From contig URSG01000020.1 of assembly GCA_900550565.1 (NCBI GenBank), forward strand, positions 1-13,993: DNA of 13,993 nucleotides, written 5' to 3'. The number at the start of each line of letters is the position of its first letter. Positions within the stretch are counted from its first letter, which is position 1. A model generated the notes under the pieces. It was not told where the DNA came from, ran no database searches, and worked only from the letters and a program-made list of their open reading frames with translations. The DNA comes from an uncultured Rickettsiales bacterium (lineage in GTDB: Bacteria > Pseudomonadota > Alphaproteobacteria > Rs-D84). A program made the position numbers and the translations under genes. Of the stretch, positions 5,642 to 13,931 are shown piece by piece.

Positions 5642-6042
5642 ACGAACTGGAATATTTGCACGCCCTGTGTTTCCCACACAAACCGTGGTCTGCGGGGGAT
5701 TTTGCCGATTTGAAAAAGTCTGGCTGTGATATTGTTGCCAGTCAAAATGGATTTATTGTATATCGCGTCACATTGGACGAGGCTGAATTGATAACCATCG
5801 GCGTCCACCCAGACGCCCGACGTGGTGGAATTGCCGCAACAATGATTGAATTGATGGTTCGTGATTTGATCGCACGCGGTGTTAAAAAGGTATTCTTAGA
5901 GGTTGCAGAAAACAACCACCCTGCCCGTGCGCTGTATGAACGTCACGGATTTGTCACTGTGGGACGCCGCCCAAAATATTATGACGGCATTGACGCCATT
6001 TTAATGGCCCGTGAATTACAGGACGCCCCCAACAAAATCTAG
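5635..6042 (+). CDS. rimI: RimI-type GNAT N-acetyltransferase
   Basis: RimI acetylates the N-terminus of ribosomal protein S18 in E. coli using acetyl-CoA. This 135-residue protein carries the GNAT acetyl-CoA loop R62-R-G-G65-I-A67 (R/QxxGxG/A) after a TIGVHPD strand, then the family segments LEVAENNHPARALYERHGF and VGRRPKYY, and ILMARE at the end. The ATG lies inside the last codons of tsaB, so it is translated by coupling. Its 3' end overlaps the convergent helicase gene by 27 bases. The S18 substrate is inferred from family and tsaB context; other GNAT substrates are possible. Confidence 0.9.
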   Translation: MLNELEYLHALCFPHKPWSAGDFADLKKSGCDIVASQNGFIVYRVTLDEAELITIGVHPDARRGGIAATMIELMVRDLIARGVKKVFLEVAENNHPARALYERHGFVTVGRRPKYYDGIDAILMARELQDAPNKI

Positions 6043-7290
6043 CACCCGTTTATCAAAAATCACATCGCACGGACGCAATGGCGACGCGACGTGCATATCA
6101 TTGGCATTGCGCGTCCGTGATAACGCGACATAGGTCTGGCCGTGCGCAAACGCGCCACGCGAGATATCAACGACAACCGCATCCAGTGTTTTACCCTGGG
6201 CCTTGTGTATCGTCATTGCATACCCCAGATTCAACGGAAATTGTTTAAAACTGCCGACCTCGTTTTCAATTATGCGATCATTTTCATCGCGCGAATATTC
6301 TATCTTTTGCCATTTATCAGGTTTAACCGTGACGACATCACGTGACATATTTAACAACTGGACAACAATTTCCCGTGCGCCCAGTTTCTGGACAATTCCC
6401 ATAGAACCATTATGCCACTTGTCACTGTTTTTTACAAAAACAACCAATGCGCCGACCTTTAACACCAAACTCATCGGGGCCGGTGTGTCACGTTCAGGAA
6501 ATGTCCCACTCAGCACCGCGTTATACGCAACCTCGGGCGCAGGGATTTGTGCCAGGCGTTGTTCGTTTATTCGCGCGGCGACCGCACGAAACGGCGTGAT
6601 AATTACCGCATTTTGTCGTCTCGCCACATCGTCAATGTGACAGTTATTAAAAAATTCTAATGCAGATACATCGCCACCACGCAACCGACGCAGATTTTCC
6701 AACAGGGGCATATCACTTTGACGATAAACCTGGTCAAAGTTTATGGTTTTAAAATCACAGCGCGCCGCCACATTTGCGTCAAAGAAATATGCGTTTTCGT
6801 GACCGTATGCCTGGCGATAAAATTCCGCGGCATCACGCGTTATAACCGGTGGCAACTGAAACAAATCGCCAATCGCGACAATTTGAATTCCCCCAAATGG
6901 CGCATTATTGCGTCGCGCACTGCGCGCCAATATATCCATCGCGTCCAGCAAATCTGGGGCAACCATTGAAATTTCATCAATTATTAAAACATCTGTGGCA
7001 TTTAATATATTGCGTGGTTTGGCCTTTAATTTTAATAATTCAGGCATAATAAAATCGCGTGGCTGGATTTGAAACAGCGAATGTATCGTCTGGCCCCCGA
7101 TGTTCAGTGCAGAAACCGCCGTCGGACACGCGCAAACCACACGCTTGTTCAACGCAGACTTTAAATAATTTACAAACGTAGATTTCCCGGTGCCGGCCTG
7201 GCCCAGTATCAAAATATTTGTATTACTGTGTGCCACCGCGTCAAACGCCGCCAGTTGTGCATCGTTTAAAATCGGCTTGATTGATTCCAT
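6016..7290 (-). CDS. Pif1/RecD-like superfamily 1 DNA helicase
   Basis: This is an ATP-driven 5'-3' type helicase of the PIF1/RecD2 group, 424 residues from the chosen start. Motifs: Walker A GQAGTGKST (30-38), motif Ia PTAVSALNIGGQTIHSLF (56-73), Walker B VLIIDEISM (101-109), motif III GDLFQLPPV (141-149), then in the C-terminal half AMTIHKAQGKTLDAVVVD and the motif VI segment YVALSRTRN. A longer start at 7353 would add 21 hydrophobic, cysteine-rich residues overlapping the tRNA promoter, which is unlikely for a cytoplasmic helicase; the family begins with 'LNDAQLAAF' close to the ATG at 7290. No clear Shine-Dalgarno precedes it. Probable roles are replication-fork and G-quadruplex or D-loop processing, inferred from family only. 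Confidence 0.93.
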   Translation of the reverse strand: MESIKPILNDAQLAAFDAVAHSNTNILILGQAGTGKSTFVNYLKSALNKRVVCACPTAVSALNIGGQTIHSLFQIQPRDFIMPELLKLKAKPRNILNATDVLIIDEISMVAPDLLDAMDILARSARRNNAPFGGIQIVAIGDLFQLPPVITRDAAEFYRQAYGHENAYFFDANVAARCDFKTINFDQVYRQSDMPLLENLRRLRGGDVSALEFFNNCHIDDVARRQNAVIITPFRAVAARINEQRLAQIPAPEVAYNAVLSGTFPERDTPAPMSLVLKVGALVVFVKNSDKWHNGSMGIVQKLGAREIVVQLLNMSRDVVTVKPDKWQKIEYSRDENDRIIENEVGSFKQFPLNLGYAMTIHKAQGKTLDAVVVDISRGAFAHGQTYVALSRTRNANDMHVASPLRPCDVIFDKRVLDFVGGVL

Positions 7291-7344
7291 ACGGCATATC
7301 GTGCCACAGGCGCATAAAAAAATAAAGCATTTAATAAAAATGAC

Positions 7345-7372
7345 TTGCAACATTTATGAATTCATATATAAT
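7345..7372 (+). promoter_or_regulatory. tRNA promoter, -35 possibly shared with helicase
   Basis: TTGCAA (7345-7350) and a perfect TATAAT (7367-7372), 16 bases apart, predict a start just before the tRNA. Because TTGCAA is its own reverse complement, it could also be the -35 box for the minus-strand helicase gene, with CTTTAT (7327-7322) 17 bases away as a weak -10. Confidence 0.75.
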
Positions 7373-7381
7373 TGCGTCCGT

Positions 7382-7458
7382 GGGTTAGTAGCTCAGTTGG
7401 TTAGAGCGGAGCGCTCATAACGCTTTGGTCGTGGGTTCGAGTCCTACCTAACCCACCA
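7382..7458 (+). tRNA. tRNA-Met (anticodon CAT), elongator type
   Basis: The gene is 77 bases with encoded CCA. Acceptor stem GGGTTAG (7382-7388) pairs with CTAACCC (7448-7454), discriminator A, CCA (7456-7458). D arm GCTC/GAGC; anticodon arm GAGCG, loop CTCATAA with CAT at 7416-7418, CGCTT; T arm GTGGG, loop TTCGAGT, CCTAC. G1-C72 pairs normally, so it is not an initiator tRNA. CAT is also the gene anticodon of tRNA-Ile2 (lysidine-modified). The U4-A69 and U5-A68 pairs fit methionine better than the C4-G69 and C5-G68 pairs that TilS recognises in E. coli, but this is not decisive. Confidence 0.93.
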
Positions 7459-7467
7459 CAAAAATTC

Positions 7468-7489
7468 ACACGCCGTTGGCGTGTTTTTT
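7468..7489 (+). terminator. tRNA terminator
   Basis: ACACGCC (7468-7474) and GGCGTGT (7478-7484) form a perfect 7-bp stem with loop GTT and are followed by TTTTT. It begins ten bases after the tRNA CCA end. Confidence 0.9.
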
Positions 7490-7508
7490 GATTTTATACA
7501 TTTTATGC

Positions 7509-7556
7509 TTGCGCATTCCACGGCTTTTTTTCTAAGATTAGATATAAAAGAGAGGA
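7509..7556 (+). promoter_or_regulatory. Promoter and ribosome binding site of giant gene
   Basis: TTGCGC (7509-7514) and TAAGAT (7533-7538), 18 bases apart, form a moderate promoter, giving a leader of about 16 bases. GAGAGG (7551-7556) is the strongest Shine-Dalgarno sequence in the window, close before the ATG at 7561, and fixes that start. Confidence 0.5.
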
Positions 7557-7560
7557 AGTT

Positions 7561-10500
7561 ATGGGAAAATTGCGCAGTTTCCTACGGTTTTTTGTCTGTT
7601 GTAGCATCGCGTTTTTAACCAACGTTGCGGTGGCTGGCTCGTATAGTTGCCCGACGCACAAGGTTTATACGACGTGTAATGCAAATCATTATCTAAGCAA
7701 AAAAAACGTTGTTGGAAATTCGTGTATCCCGTGTCCGGCTGACGCGACCACACCCGACAACAACACATCACTTAATTGCACATGTCCTGATAATTACTGG
7801 AATTTTGAAACCGGCAAAAACACTGTTGTGGCTGGACAAACCTGTTCTATTAAAAACGTGACTTGTGCCAAGGGAACATACTTAAAGGATAGAGAAACAT
7901 CGTGTACGCCTTGTCCGGCTGGCAAATATTGTCCCGGTGGCACATACACCGCCAGTATCGGCGACCAGGGCGCGACCAACTGTCCAGCGAAGTATCCTAA
8001 TTCTGACGCAGGCAGTTCGACCATTACAAATTGTTATAGCAATGAAATGAAGCGGCCTTGGACGGGTAAACCGGCCAAATGCGATGTGCCATCTGGGTGC
8101 AGCACAGCGGAATGTTTTCCATGCATACAAATGTCGTGCGCCTATGTTGCATATTCAAACAGCACCGGCACCGGCGACGGAGAAATCAAAAGCGGTTGCA
8201 AAACCAATGACGAGTCTTGCACCCCAGTACGGGAATCGGTGACAGCCGCAGAAAATCATTACGTAACAGACACATCGTGCGTCCCGTGCCCCAGACGTTA
8301 CCCATATTCTGACGAAGGAAACACAGGTGGACAAACCGCGTGTTATACGCCCTGCACAGTCAGTTGTACCGTGCCAACATGCCCCGACAACGCAGAATGC
8401 AACGTAATCCAATCGTTTGATAGTGGCATCCAACATTTCGGTGGCAGTTGTGTTGTAGAACAATCATCTACGTGCGAATTCACATTTACCTGTAATGCAG
8501 GATACACCAAAACAGCTGATGGTCACGGGTGCCAGCCGGAAACATACACAATTACATATAATCCAGGCCCAGGCGCACAATCTGAATCTGGGGTAACGCC
8601 GTTCCAGGAAGTTGCGTATCAATCTACGTTCACCCCACGCAGTATATCTGATATTAAATTCAAGAAACCTGGATTTACGTTTGCTGGCTGGTCTGGTTCA
8701 TATTCTGACCCAAATAAAGAATACACATATTTCTACACGAATTCTATATCTGTTGAAGCCCAGTGGAACGCATGTAGCGAAGACGTTCACAGCAACGGCC
8801 AATGCGACTGTGCGCCGGACGAATACCCCAATGGCAACGGTTGTTCAAGTTGCATAATATCGTGCAGCGACGTCAGTTCAATTTTTAAACTGGGGTCTTA
8901 TAATATATGCGCCGACGAAACAGATGCGCAATGCTATCGCAAATGCACAACTGATGACGTCAGCAATTCGGCCGCGGTATCAGGTGAAGTTTATAATGAC
9001 AAATATTCAAACAACGTCTGTTTGGCAACACTGTGTAAAACGGGGTATTATTTAAACAACCATCTGTGTTCTGCGTGTCCAACCAACGCAATTTGCGACG
9101 GGACAGGTACGTATTCGTGTAAAAACGGCTATAAACTTGACAACGGTCAGTGCGTTGGAAAAACATATACTATTACCTTTGACGCCAATAGCGGTATTGG
9201 TGGCCCGAATTCTATTACACTGACCTATGGCGATAATGTGAATAATTTATCAACATCGGAATTGCCAACACGCGCTAATTTTGTGTTCATCGGGTATTTT
9301 GATGACAAAACAAATGGTGTGCAGTATTACACTGCGTCTGGGACGCCGATTAGCAAAAACTGGTCCAGATCAGATAACTTTACCCTGTATGCGCATTGGA
9401 CCGAAAAACCGTCTGAAAATTGTCGGGCCGGAAAATTTTACAACGGCCAGGAATTTGTCACGTGCCCATCAGGAATGTACTGCCCCGGCACAGACACCGT
9501 ATATCAGGGCAGCGAGGGTTGTGCCATATCATGTACAACACTGGGCAACGGATTTTTGTATTCTAAAGCTGGCGCAACACGGCCATCTGATTGTTATAAA
9601 AATTGTGATATGACCTGCACAGGCGAGGATACATCTGCATGCCAATTCCCAATGGTTGAACAAGACTGCGTCTATAATACCGAAGCCCCGATTTTGGGTG
9701 TAGAGCATTATAATGATAGCGGTTCTGGGGTTTCCCTTTGCGAATTTGCGGAAGACACCGACGCCACATGTCCGCTAAGTTCATTCACGTGCGCAACACG
9801 TTATTACCACAACGGCACGGGTTGCAGTCCATGTACAGACCTGGCAGACGGCAGTTTTTCATTATCTATCAACAGAAACAAGCGTGGCCCAGGGGTGTGC
9901 TATAAAGCATGCTCGCGCCCATGCGACCAACAAACTTGCCCCCCGAACGCCAGTTGCACACACGGTTCTACTGTAAAAAATGGTGGCTATTATTATGACA
10001 ATCCTGACCTGTGTACTGCTGCATACTCGTCATGTTCCATAACGATAAACTGCTTTGACAATTATACATTGAATACTGACACCGCGCAGTGCGACCCGAA
10101 TATATACACAATCACATTAAACAATGGTGATGACGCCGGTGGCAACAGTGTTGTGTATGAAAAGTATGCAACGGGTTGGTTCAGTGATTCTGGTGCAAAT
10201 ACCGCCATCAGCAAAACAACCCCACCAACACGTGATGGCTGGACATTCTTGGGATATTATACTGAACAAACCGGTGGCAGCAGAATTATCGCAGATTCTG
10301 GCGTATTGCCAGCCAGCACAACGTTTTCTGCAAACACAACGTTATACGCACACTGGTCACAGAATGCGTTTGATTGCCAGGTGGGCAAATACTATAACGG
10401 TATGTCGTTTGTTGACTGTCCGGCTGGAAAGTATTGCCCAGGCACAGGAACTGTTTTGGTCAATCAAACAGGTTGCGACGTGCCGTGTCCAGAAAACGGT

Positions 10501-13500
10501 TCTTCGCCAAACGGTGCCACTGTTGCGACGGAATGTTTTGTGGCCTGCCCTGCGCCGGCAACAATCAAAAATGGCGTTCTGGGCAATACCCAGACACAAC
10601 AAAATTGGACGGGCACAGAATACCCAGCCTGTACATTTACCGCAATATGTAATACAGGATATAAACCCGTGAACAGTCCGGGACTAAATCCAACGTGCGC
10701 ATGGGCCGATCCAACCAAGTGTCCCGAAGGATACTATTGTTCAAATGGTGGCGACCCGATTGCATGTCCAAATGGTGGCAGCAGCGAATTAGGCTCAACA
10801 TCTATTACAGATTGTTATAAAATATTTGATAATTATTCGGGCACAGGTAAATTTGAACACGGTGTTGCGTCTGTGAAATGTAATTACAGCAATGTTACAT
10901 CTGATTATACTATATGCAGTGTTCGCTATGTAAAACGGTGCGATGCAGGTTATTGGTATAAAACCAACGGTTCGCTGGCCTGCGAAGGAACAACCAGCGG
11001 TTATTACAGCCCAGACGGCGACATCGTTGCAACCCAGTGTCCGCGTGTGACAACTGGTGGCGTTGCCCAATCAACCGAACACGCATCATCATACAGCGAC
11101 TGTTATAAACAATGTATCACAACCGTTGAACACGCCAAAACTGTTGCGCCAGAATCAAACACTGTGAACGCGACCAGTGCGACGGAGTATGCAGGCTGTG
11201 CATTTAATGTGACCTGTGATACAGGTTATACAGTTGCGGACAACAACACAGCAAATCCGACCTGTGATGCCAACGAATACACAATCACGCTGGATAAAAA
11301 TGGTGGCAATGGCTCTTTGGCGGACAGTATCAAGTGCACATATAACAGTGGAAGGTGTCCGTTGCCAAAAACAACTGAACTGACGCGGACGGGTTATTCG
11401 GTTGGCGAAAAATGGTGTTCAACCGCGACGGGTGGTGCGCCATGCTATGACGCAGGAACTATTGTGGCAACAAACATATCTGCGACCGGCGAAGACACAA
11501 AATTATATGCAATTTGGACACCAAATGTTTACACGTTGAATCTGGACGATATGGGCGCGCAAACTGCGGCACAGCCACAAACAGCGTATTTGAAATATGC
11601 AACAGGCTGGTTTGCAAACGCGACCACAGAATCTGTTCTGACAACCCTGACAACAATTCCTGTCAAGGCCGGATATACATTCAGTGGATATTACACCGAA
11701 GAAACCGCTGGCACCCAAGTAATTGGCAGCAATGGCGCATTTGTCACATCAGCCGAGGCATTGACCGCAATTTCCAGCAATTGGACCGCGTATGCGCGCT
11801 GGGCCGCTGGCAGCACAACGTGTGACGCCGGCACATACTATACAGGCCACAGCACCGTGTGCGCCCAATGCGAAGAAAACCACTATTGTCCAGGTGGAAC
11901 ATTTGGGGTTGACAGTGGCCACATTGACGGTCGGTTTGAGTGCAGCGATTCTGGACTGGCCCCGGCTGGTTCAGCCAGTGAAGGCGCGTGCTATAAAACA
12001 GGCCTGGCCTATGCGGCAACAAACGGCAAAGGAACCCAACGTTGTTTCTATGACGACGTTGCACGGACATACAGTGCAAACTGTGATACCAAAAAAATAA
12101 CGGCCTGTAATGCCGGTTATTGGCTGGAAGATGACGCCAATATTGATTGCGTTGCGGTTGGCAATGGTTATTACAGTGCAAATACAATTCTGACCCGTGA
12201 CCAGTGTCCAAACGGCGGAACAACCGACACGCAAACCGCCGTCAATGTGCAAGAATGTTATAAGCACGGTGTTGAATACATTGCGACATACGGCAACGGG
12301 ACGCAGCGTTGTTTCTATTCAACCGGCGACGGCGATGACGCAACGTATGCACGCGATTGCGACACCAAGAAAATAGAAAAGTGTCGTGGTGGATATTGGC
12401 TGGAACAATCCAGTGATATTGACTGCGTTGCTACTGGTCTGAATTATTACAGTCCGACCGATGAAACCACACGTTATGCGTGTCCAGGAAACGGTCAGAC
12501 GCGCGTGGCGGATTCTGAATCTATCAAATTATGTTTCAAGGCCGGCCAAGAATATTCTGGGGAACACGGTCGTGGCGTTCGCGTGTGTTTCTATTCCAGT
12601 GGGACGGGGGACAATGCGATTTATTCCGACAGTTGCGAAACCCCAACAATGACGTATTGCGATGCTGGATACTATTCTGCCTCTACCCAGAACCCACTTG
12701 ACTGCATCCCAGTTGGGATTGGACATTACAGCGTCGCTGGTAATGTAGAACGCGATATCTGCCCAGACAACGGTATCACAGACACAGAAACCAGTGGCCT
12801 GGCGTCAGATTGCTATATGACAGGAATGTCGTGCGCGATTGAAAACGGCACAGGAACCCAGACCTGTAAATACAACGGCACAGACGCGTATTCGTATGAT
12901 TGCACAACGTGCGCCGTGACTAGTTGCGATACGGGATTCAGCCAGGTTGGTAATACCTGTACAAAATGTCCGGCGGACAACGTTTGTGCGAACGGCGAAC
13001 AAAAAACGTGCAGCGAATTGACCAACGGCGAATTTACCAAATCTGACATTGGCACAACCAGCAAAGATTTGTGCTATAAAGATTGTGCAATAGCCGATAA
13101 CGCAGCCACGATGCAGGGCCGTGACTATTACGGGATTGCAGACACGTGCGAAATCGCAACCTGTGCGTCTGGATACAACCTGGTTGACGGTATGTGTGTT
13201 GAAACTTCTTGTCAAGGCGACTATGAAATGGTTGACGGACGATGCGTGCCATGTAATCGCCCACACGCGTTGACATACGATAAGAACGTCGGCAACTGTA
13301 ATGTGACATCGTGCGAAATTGGCTATCACCCATACGGGCAATCGTGCGAACAAAACATCAAAGAATGCCGTGTGCCAAACGCTGTGTCTGCACAGGAACG
13401 TTGGGACGAACGCAAAAAGGCATTTGGCCCCTGCACGGTTATTGAGTGTGAATCTGGATACCATATTGCAGCAAACACGTGCGTACCTGATGTCCAGCCG

Positions 13501-13857
13501 TGCACTGTTGAAAACGGCACAGGTGTCCACGAATGGAACCACGACACAAATAAATGGAACGCGTGCGTTGCAACATCGTGCAACCCTGGATACACAAACG
13601 ACCCATCGGAAACAAACGATGCAAACGCAGAATGTGGCCGCTGTGCAAATATGTTCGGTGTCAACGGTGAACGCGCCGCCAGCAGTTATGTCCGTGGTTG
13701 TGAAATTGCGTCGTGTATGTACCAGGGCGAAATCTATAACCTGGAAAATAACGAGTGCAGGCCGATTTGTACCGAAGATTCTGATGACACAGGAACCAGA
13801 AAGCGCGTCGGCAACAAATGCGTCAGCACATGTAATGCTGGTTATACTGCCTGGTAA
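7561..13857 (+). CDS. Giant secreted cysteine-rich modular repeat protein with InlB-type B repeats
   Basis: This 2098-residue protein begins with a Sec signal peptide (basic MGKLRSFLR, hydrophobic core, AVA|GS cleavage after residue 25), so it is exported. Cysteine makes up roughly one residue in ten (11 in the first 100 mature residues), so many disulfides are expected. Five Listeria/Bacteroides-type B repeats are visible, each starting YT(I/L)(T/N) and ending W: residues 329-402, 536-613, 849-932, 1240-1319 and 1324-1414. Between them are EGF/TNFR-like modules with CPAGKYCPGG-type knots. Residues 1477-1750 are three tandem units of 89-93 residues, with a fourth, partial unit after them. The C-terminal quarter is smaller CxxGY modules. 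There is no transmembrane anchor, LPxTG, autotransporter barrel or catalytic motif. A role as an adhesin or surface-layer-like host-contact protein is inference. Confidence 0.95.
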   Translation: MGKLRSFLRFFVCCSIAFLTNVAVAGSYSCPTHKVYTTCNANHYLSKKNVVGNSCIPCPADATTPDNNTSLNCTCPDNYWNFETGKNTVVAGQTCSIKNVTCAKGTYLKDRETSCTPCPAGKYCPGGTYTASIGDQGATNCPAKYPNSDAGSSTITNCYSNEMKRPWTGKPAKCDVPSGCSTAECFPCIQMSCAYVAYSNSTGTGDGEIKSGCKTNDESCTPVRESVTAAENHYVTDTSCVPCPRRYPYSDEGNTGGQTACYTPCTVSCTVPTCPDNAECNVIQSFDSGIQHFGGSCVVEQSSTCEFTFTCNAGYTKTADGHGCQPETYTITYNPGPGAQSESGVTPFQEVAYQSTFTPRSISDIKFKKPGFTFAGWSGSYSDPNKEYTYFYTNSISVEAQWNACSEDVHSNGQCDCAPDEYPNGNGCSSCIISCSDVSSIFKLGSYNICADETDAQCYRKCTTDDVSNSAAVSGEVYNDKYSNNVCLATLCKTGYYLNNHLCSACPTNAICDGTGTYSCKNGYKLDNGQCVGKTYTITFDANSGIGGPNSITLTYGDNVNNLSTSELPTRANFVFIGYFDDKTNGVQYYTASGTPISKNWSRSDNFTLYAHWTEKPSENCRAGKFYNGQEFVTCPSGMYCPGTDTVYQGSEGCAISCTTLGNGFLYSKAGATRPSDCYKNCDMTCTGEDTSACQFPMVEQDCVYNTEAPILGVEHYNDSGSGVSLCEFAEDTDATCPLSSFTCATRYYHNGTGCSPCTDLADGSFSLSINRNKRGPGVCYKACSRPCDQQTCPPNASCTHGSTVKNGGYYYDNPDLCTAAYSSCSITINCFDNYTLNTDTAQCDPNIYTITLNNGDDAGGNSVVYEKYATGWFSDSGANTAISKTTPPTRDGWTFLGYYTEQTGGSRIIADSGVLPASTTFSANTTLYAHWSQNAFDCQVGKYYNGMSFVDCPAGKYCPGTGTVLVNQTGCDVPCPENGSSPNGATVATECFVACPAPATIKNGVLGNTQTQQNWTGTEYPACTFTAICNTGYKPVNSPGLNPTCAWADPTKCPEGYYCSNGGDPIACPNGGSSELGSTSITDCYKIFDNYSGTGKFEHGVASVKCNYSNVTSDYTICSVRYVKRCDAGYWYKTNGSLACEGTTSGYYSPDGDIVATQCPRVTTGGVAQSTEHASSYSDCYKQCITTVEHAKTVAPESNTVNATSATEYAGCAFNVTCDTGYTVADNNTANPTCDANEYTITLDKNGGNGSLADSIKCTYNSGRCPLPKTTELTRTGYSVGEKWCSTATGGAPCYDAGTIVATNISATGEDTKLYAIWTPNVYTLNLDDMGAQTAAQPQTAYLKYATGWFANATTESVLTTLTTIPVKAGYTFSGYYTEETAGTQVIGSNGAFVTSAEALTAISSNWTAYARWAAGSTTCDAGTYYTGHSTVCAQCEENHYCPGGTFGVDSGHIDGRFECSDSGLAPAGSASEGACYKTGLAYAATNGKGTQRCFYDDVARTYSANCDTKKITACNAGYWLEDDANIDCVAVGNGYYSANTILTRDQCPNGGTTDTQTAVNVQECYKHGVEYIATYGNGTQRCFYSTGDGDDATYARDCDTKKIEKCRGGYWLEQSSDIDCVATGLNYYSPTDETTRYACPGNGQTRVADSESIKLCFKAGQEYSGEHGRGVRVCFYSSGTGDNAIYSDSCETPTMTYCDAGYYSASTQNPLDCIPVGIGHYSVAGNVERDICPDNGITDTETSGLASDCYMTGMSCAIENGTGTQTCKYNGTDAYSYDCTTCAVTSCDTGFSQVGNTCTKCPADNVCANGEQKTCSELTNGEFTKSDIGTTSKDLCYKDCAIADNAATMQGRDYYGIADTCEIATCASGYNLVDGMCVETSCQGDYEMVDGRCVPCNRPHALTYDKNVGNCNVTSCEIGYHPYGQSCEQNIKECRVPNAVSAQERWDERKKAFGPCTVIECESGYHIAANTCVPDVQPCTVENGTGVHEWNHDTNKWNACVATSCNPGYTNDPSETNDANAECGRCANMFGVNGERAASSYVRGCEIASCMYQGEIYNLENNECRPICTEDSDDTGTRKRVGNKCVSTCNAGYTAW
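11989..12969 (+). repeat. Tandem units of about 90 residues inside the giant gene
   Basis: Protein-level direct repeats begin at Cys codons 11989, 12256, 12532 and 12811 (residues 1477, 1566, 1658, 1751). Each full unit has the pattern C(Y/F)K.G, G.G...CFY, then a CDTKK-like turn, C.(A/G)GYW, DC(V/I)..G..YYS and CP..G. The fourth is cut short after its CK.N segment. A diverged fifth copy lies earlier at 10813-11100. DNA identity is only partial, so the array is old rather than freshly duplicated. Confidence 0.85.
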
Positions 13858-13860
13858 TAA

Positions 13861-13890
13861 AAAACCGCCCTTTTGTGGCGGTTTTATTTT
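13861..13890 (+). terminator. Terminator of the giant gene
   Basis: AAAACCGCC (13861-13869) pairs perfectly with GGCGGTTTT (13877-13885) around a 7-base loop and is followed by ATTTT. It starts four bases after the double stop TAATAA begins to end the giant gene, confirming that the reading frame ends there naturally. Confidence 0.92.
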
Positions 13891-13931
13891 AACAATGGAT
13901 TTTTATGCCCCAACAATATAGAATTGCAGGT

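Noticed and set aside
7290..7353. Longer helicase N-terminus resembling a signal or lipoprotein peptide
   Set aside because: It would overlap the tRNA promoter, has no ribosome binding site and would put a hydrophobic leader on a cytoplasmic DNA helicase.
7382..7458. tRNA-Ile2 (CAT anticodon modified to lysidine)
   Set aside because: It is not fully excluded, but the 4-69 and 5-68 pairs are U-A, unlike the C-G pairs recognised by TilS in E. coli, so methionine is preferred.
10813..12969. CRISPR array or DNA-level tandem repeat
   Set aside because: The periodicity is at the protein level (about 270 bases per unit), with only partial DNA identity and an unbroken reading frame; there are no short repeats with unique spacers.
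12805..13542. Minus-strand open frame of 245 residues inside the giant gene
   Set aside because: It is antisense to a cysteine-rich repeat region with clear module periodicity on the plus strand, and its composition (Val/Arg/Ala/His-rich) is what such an antisense gives.
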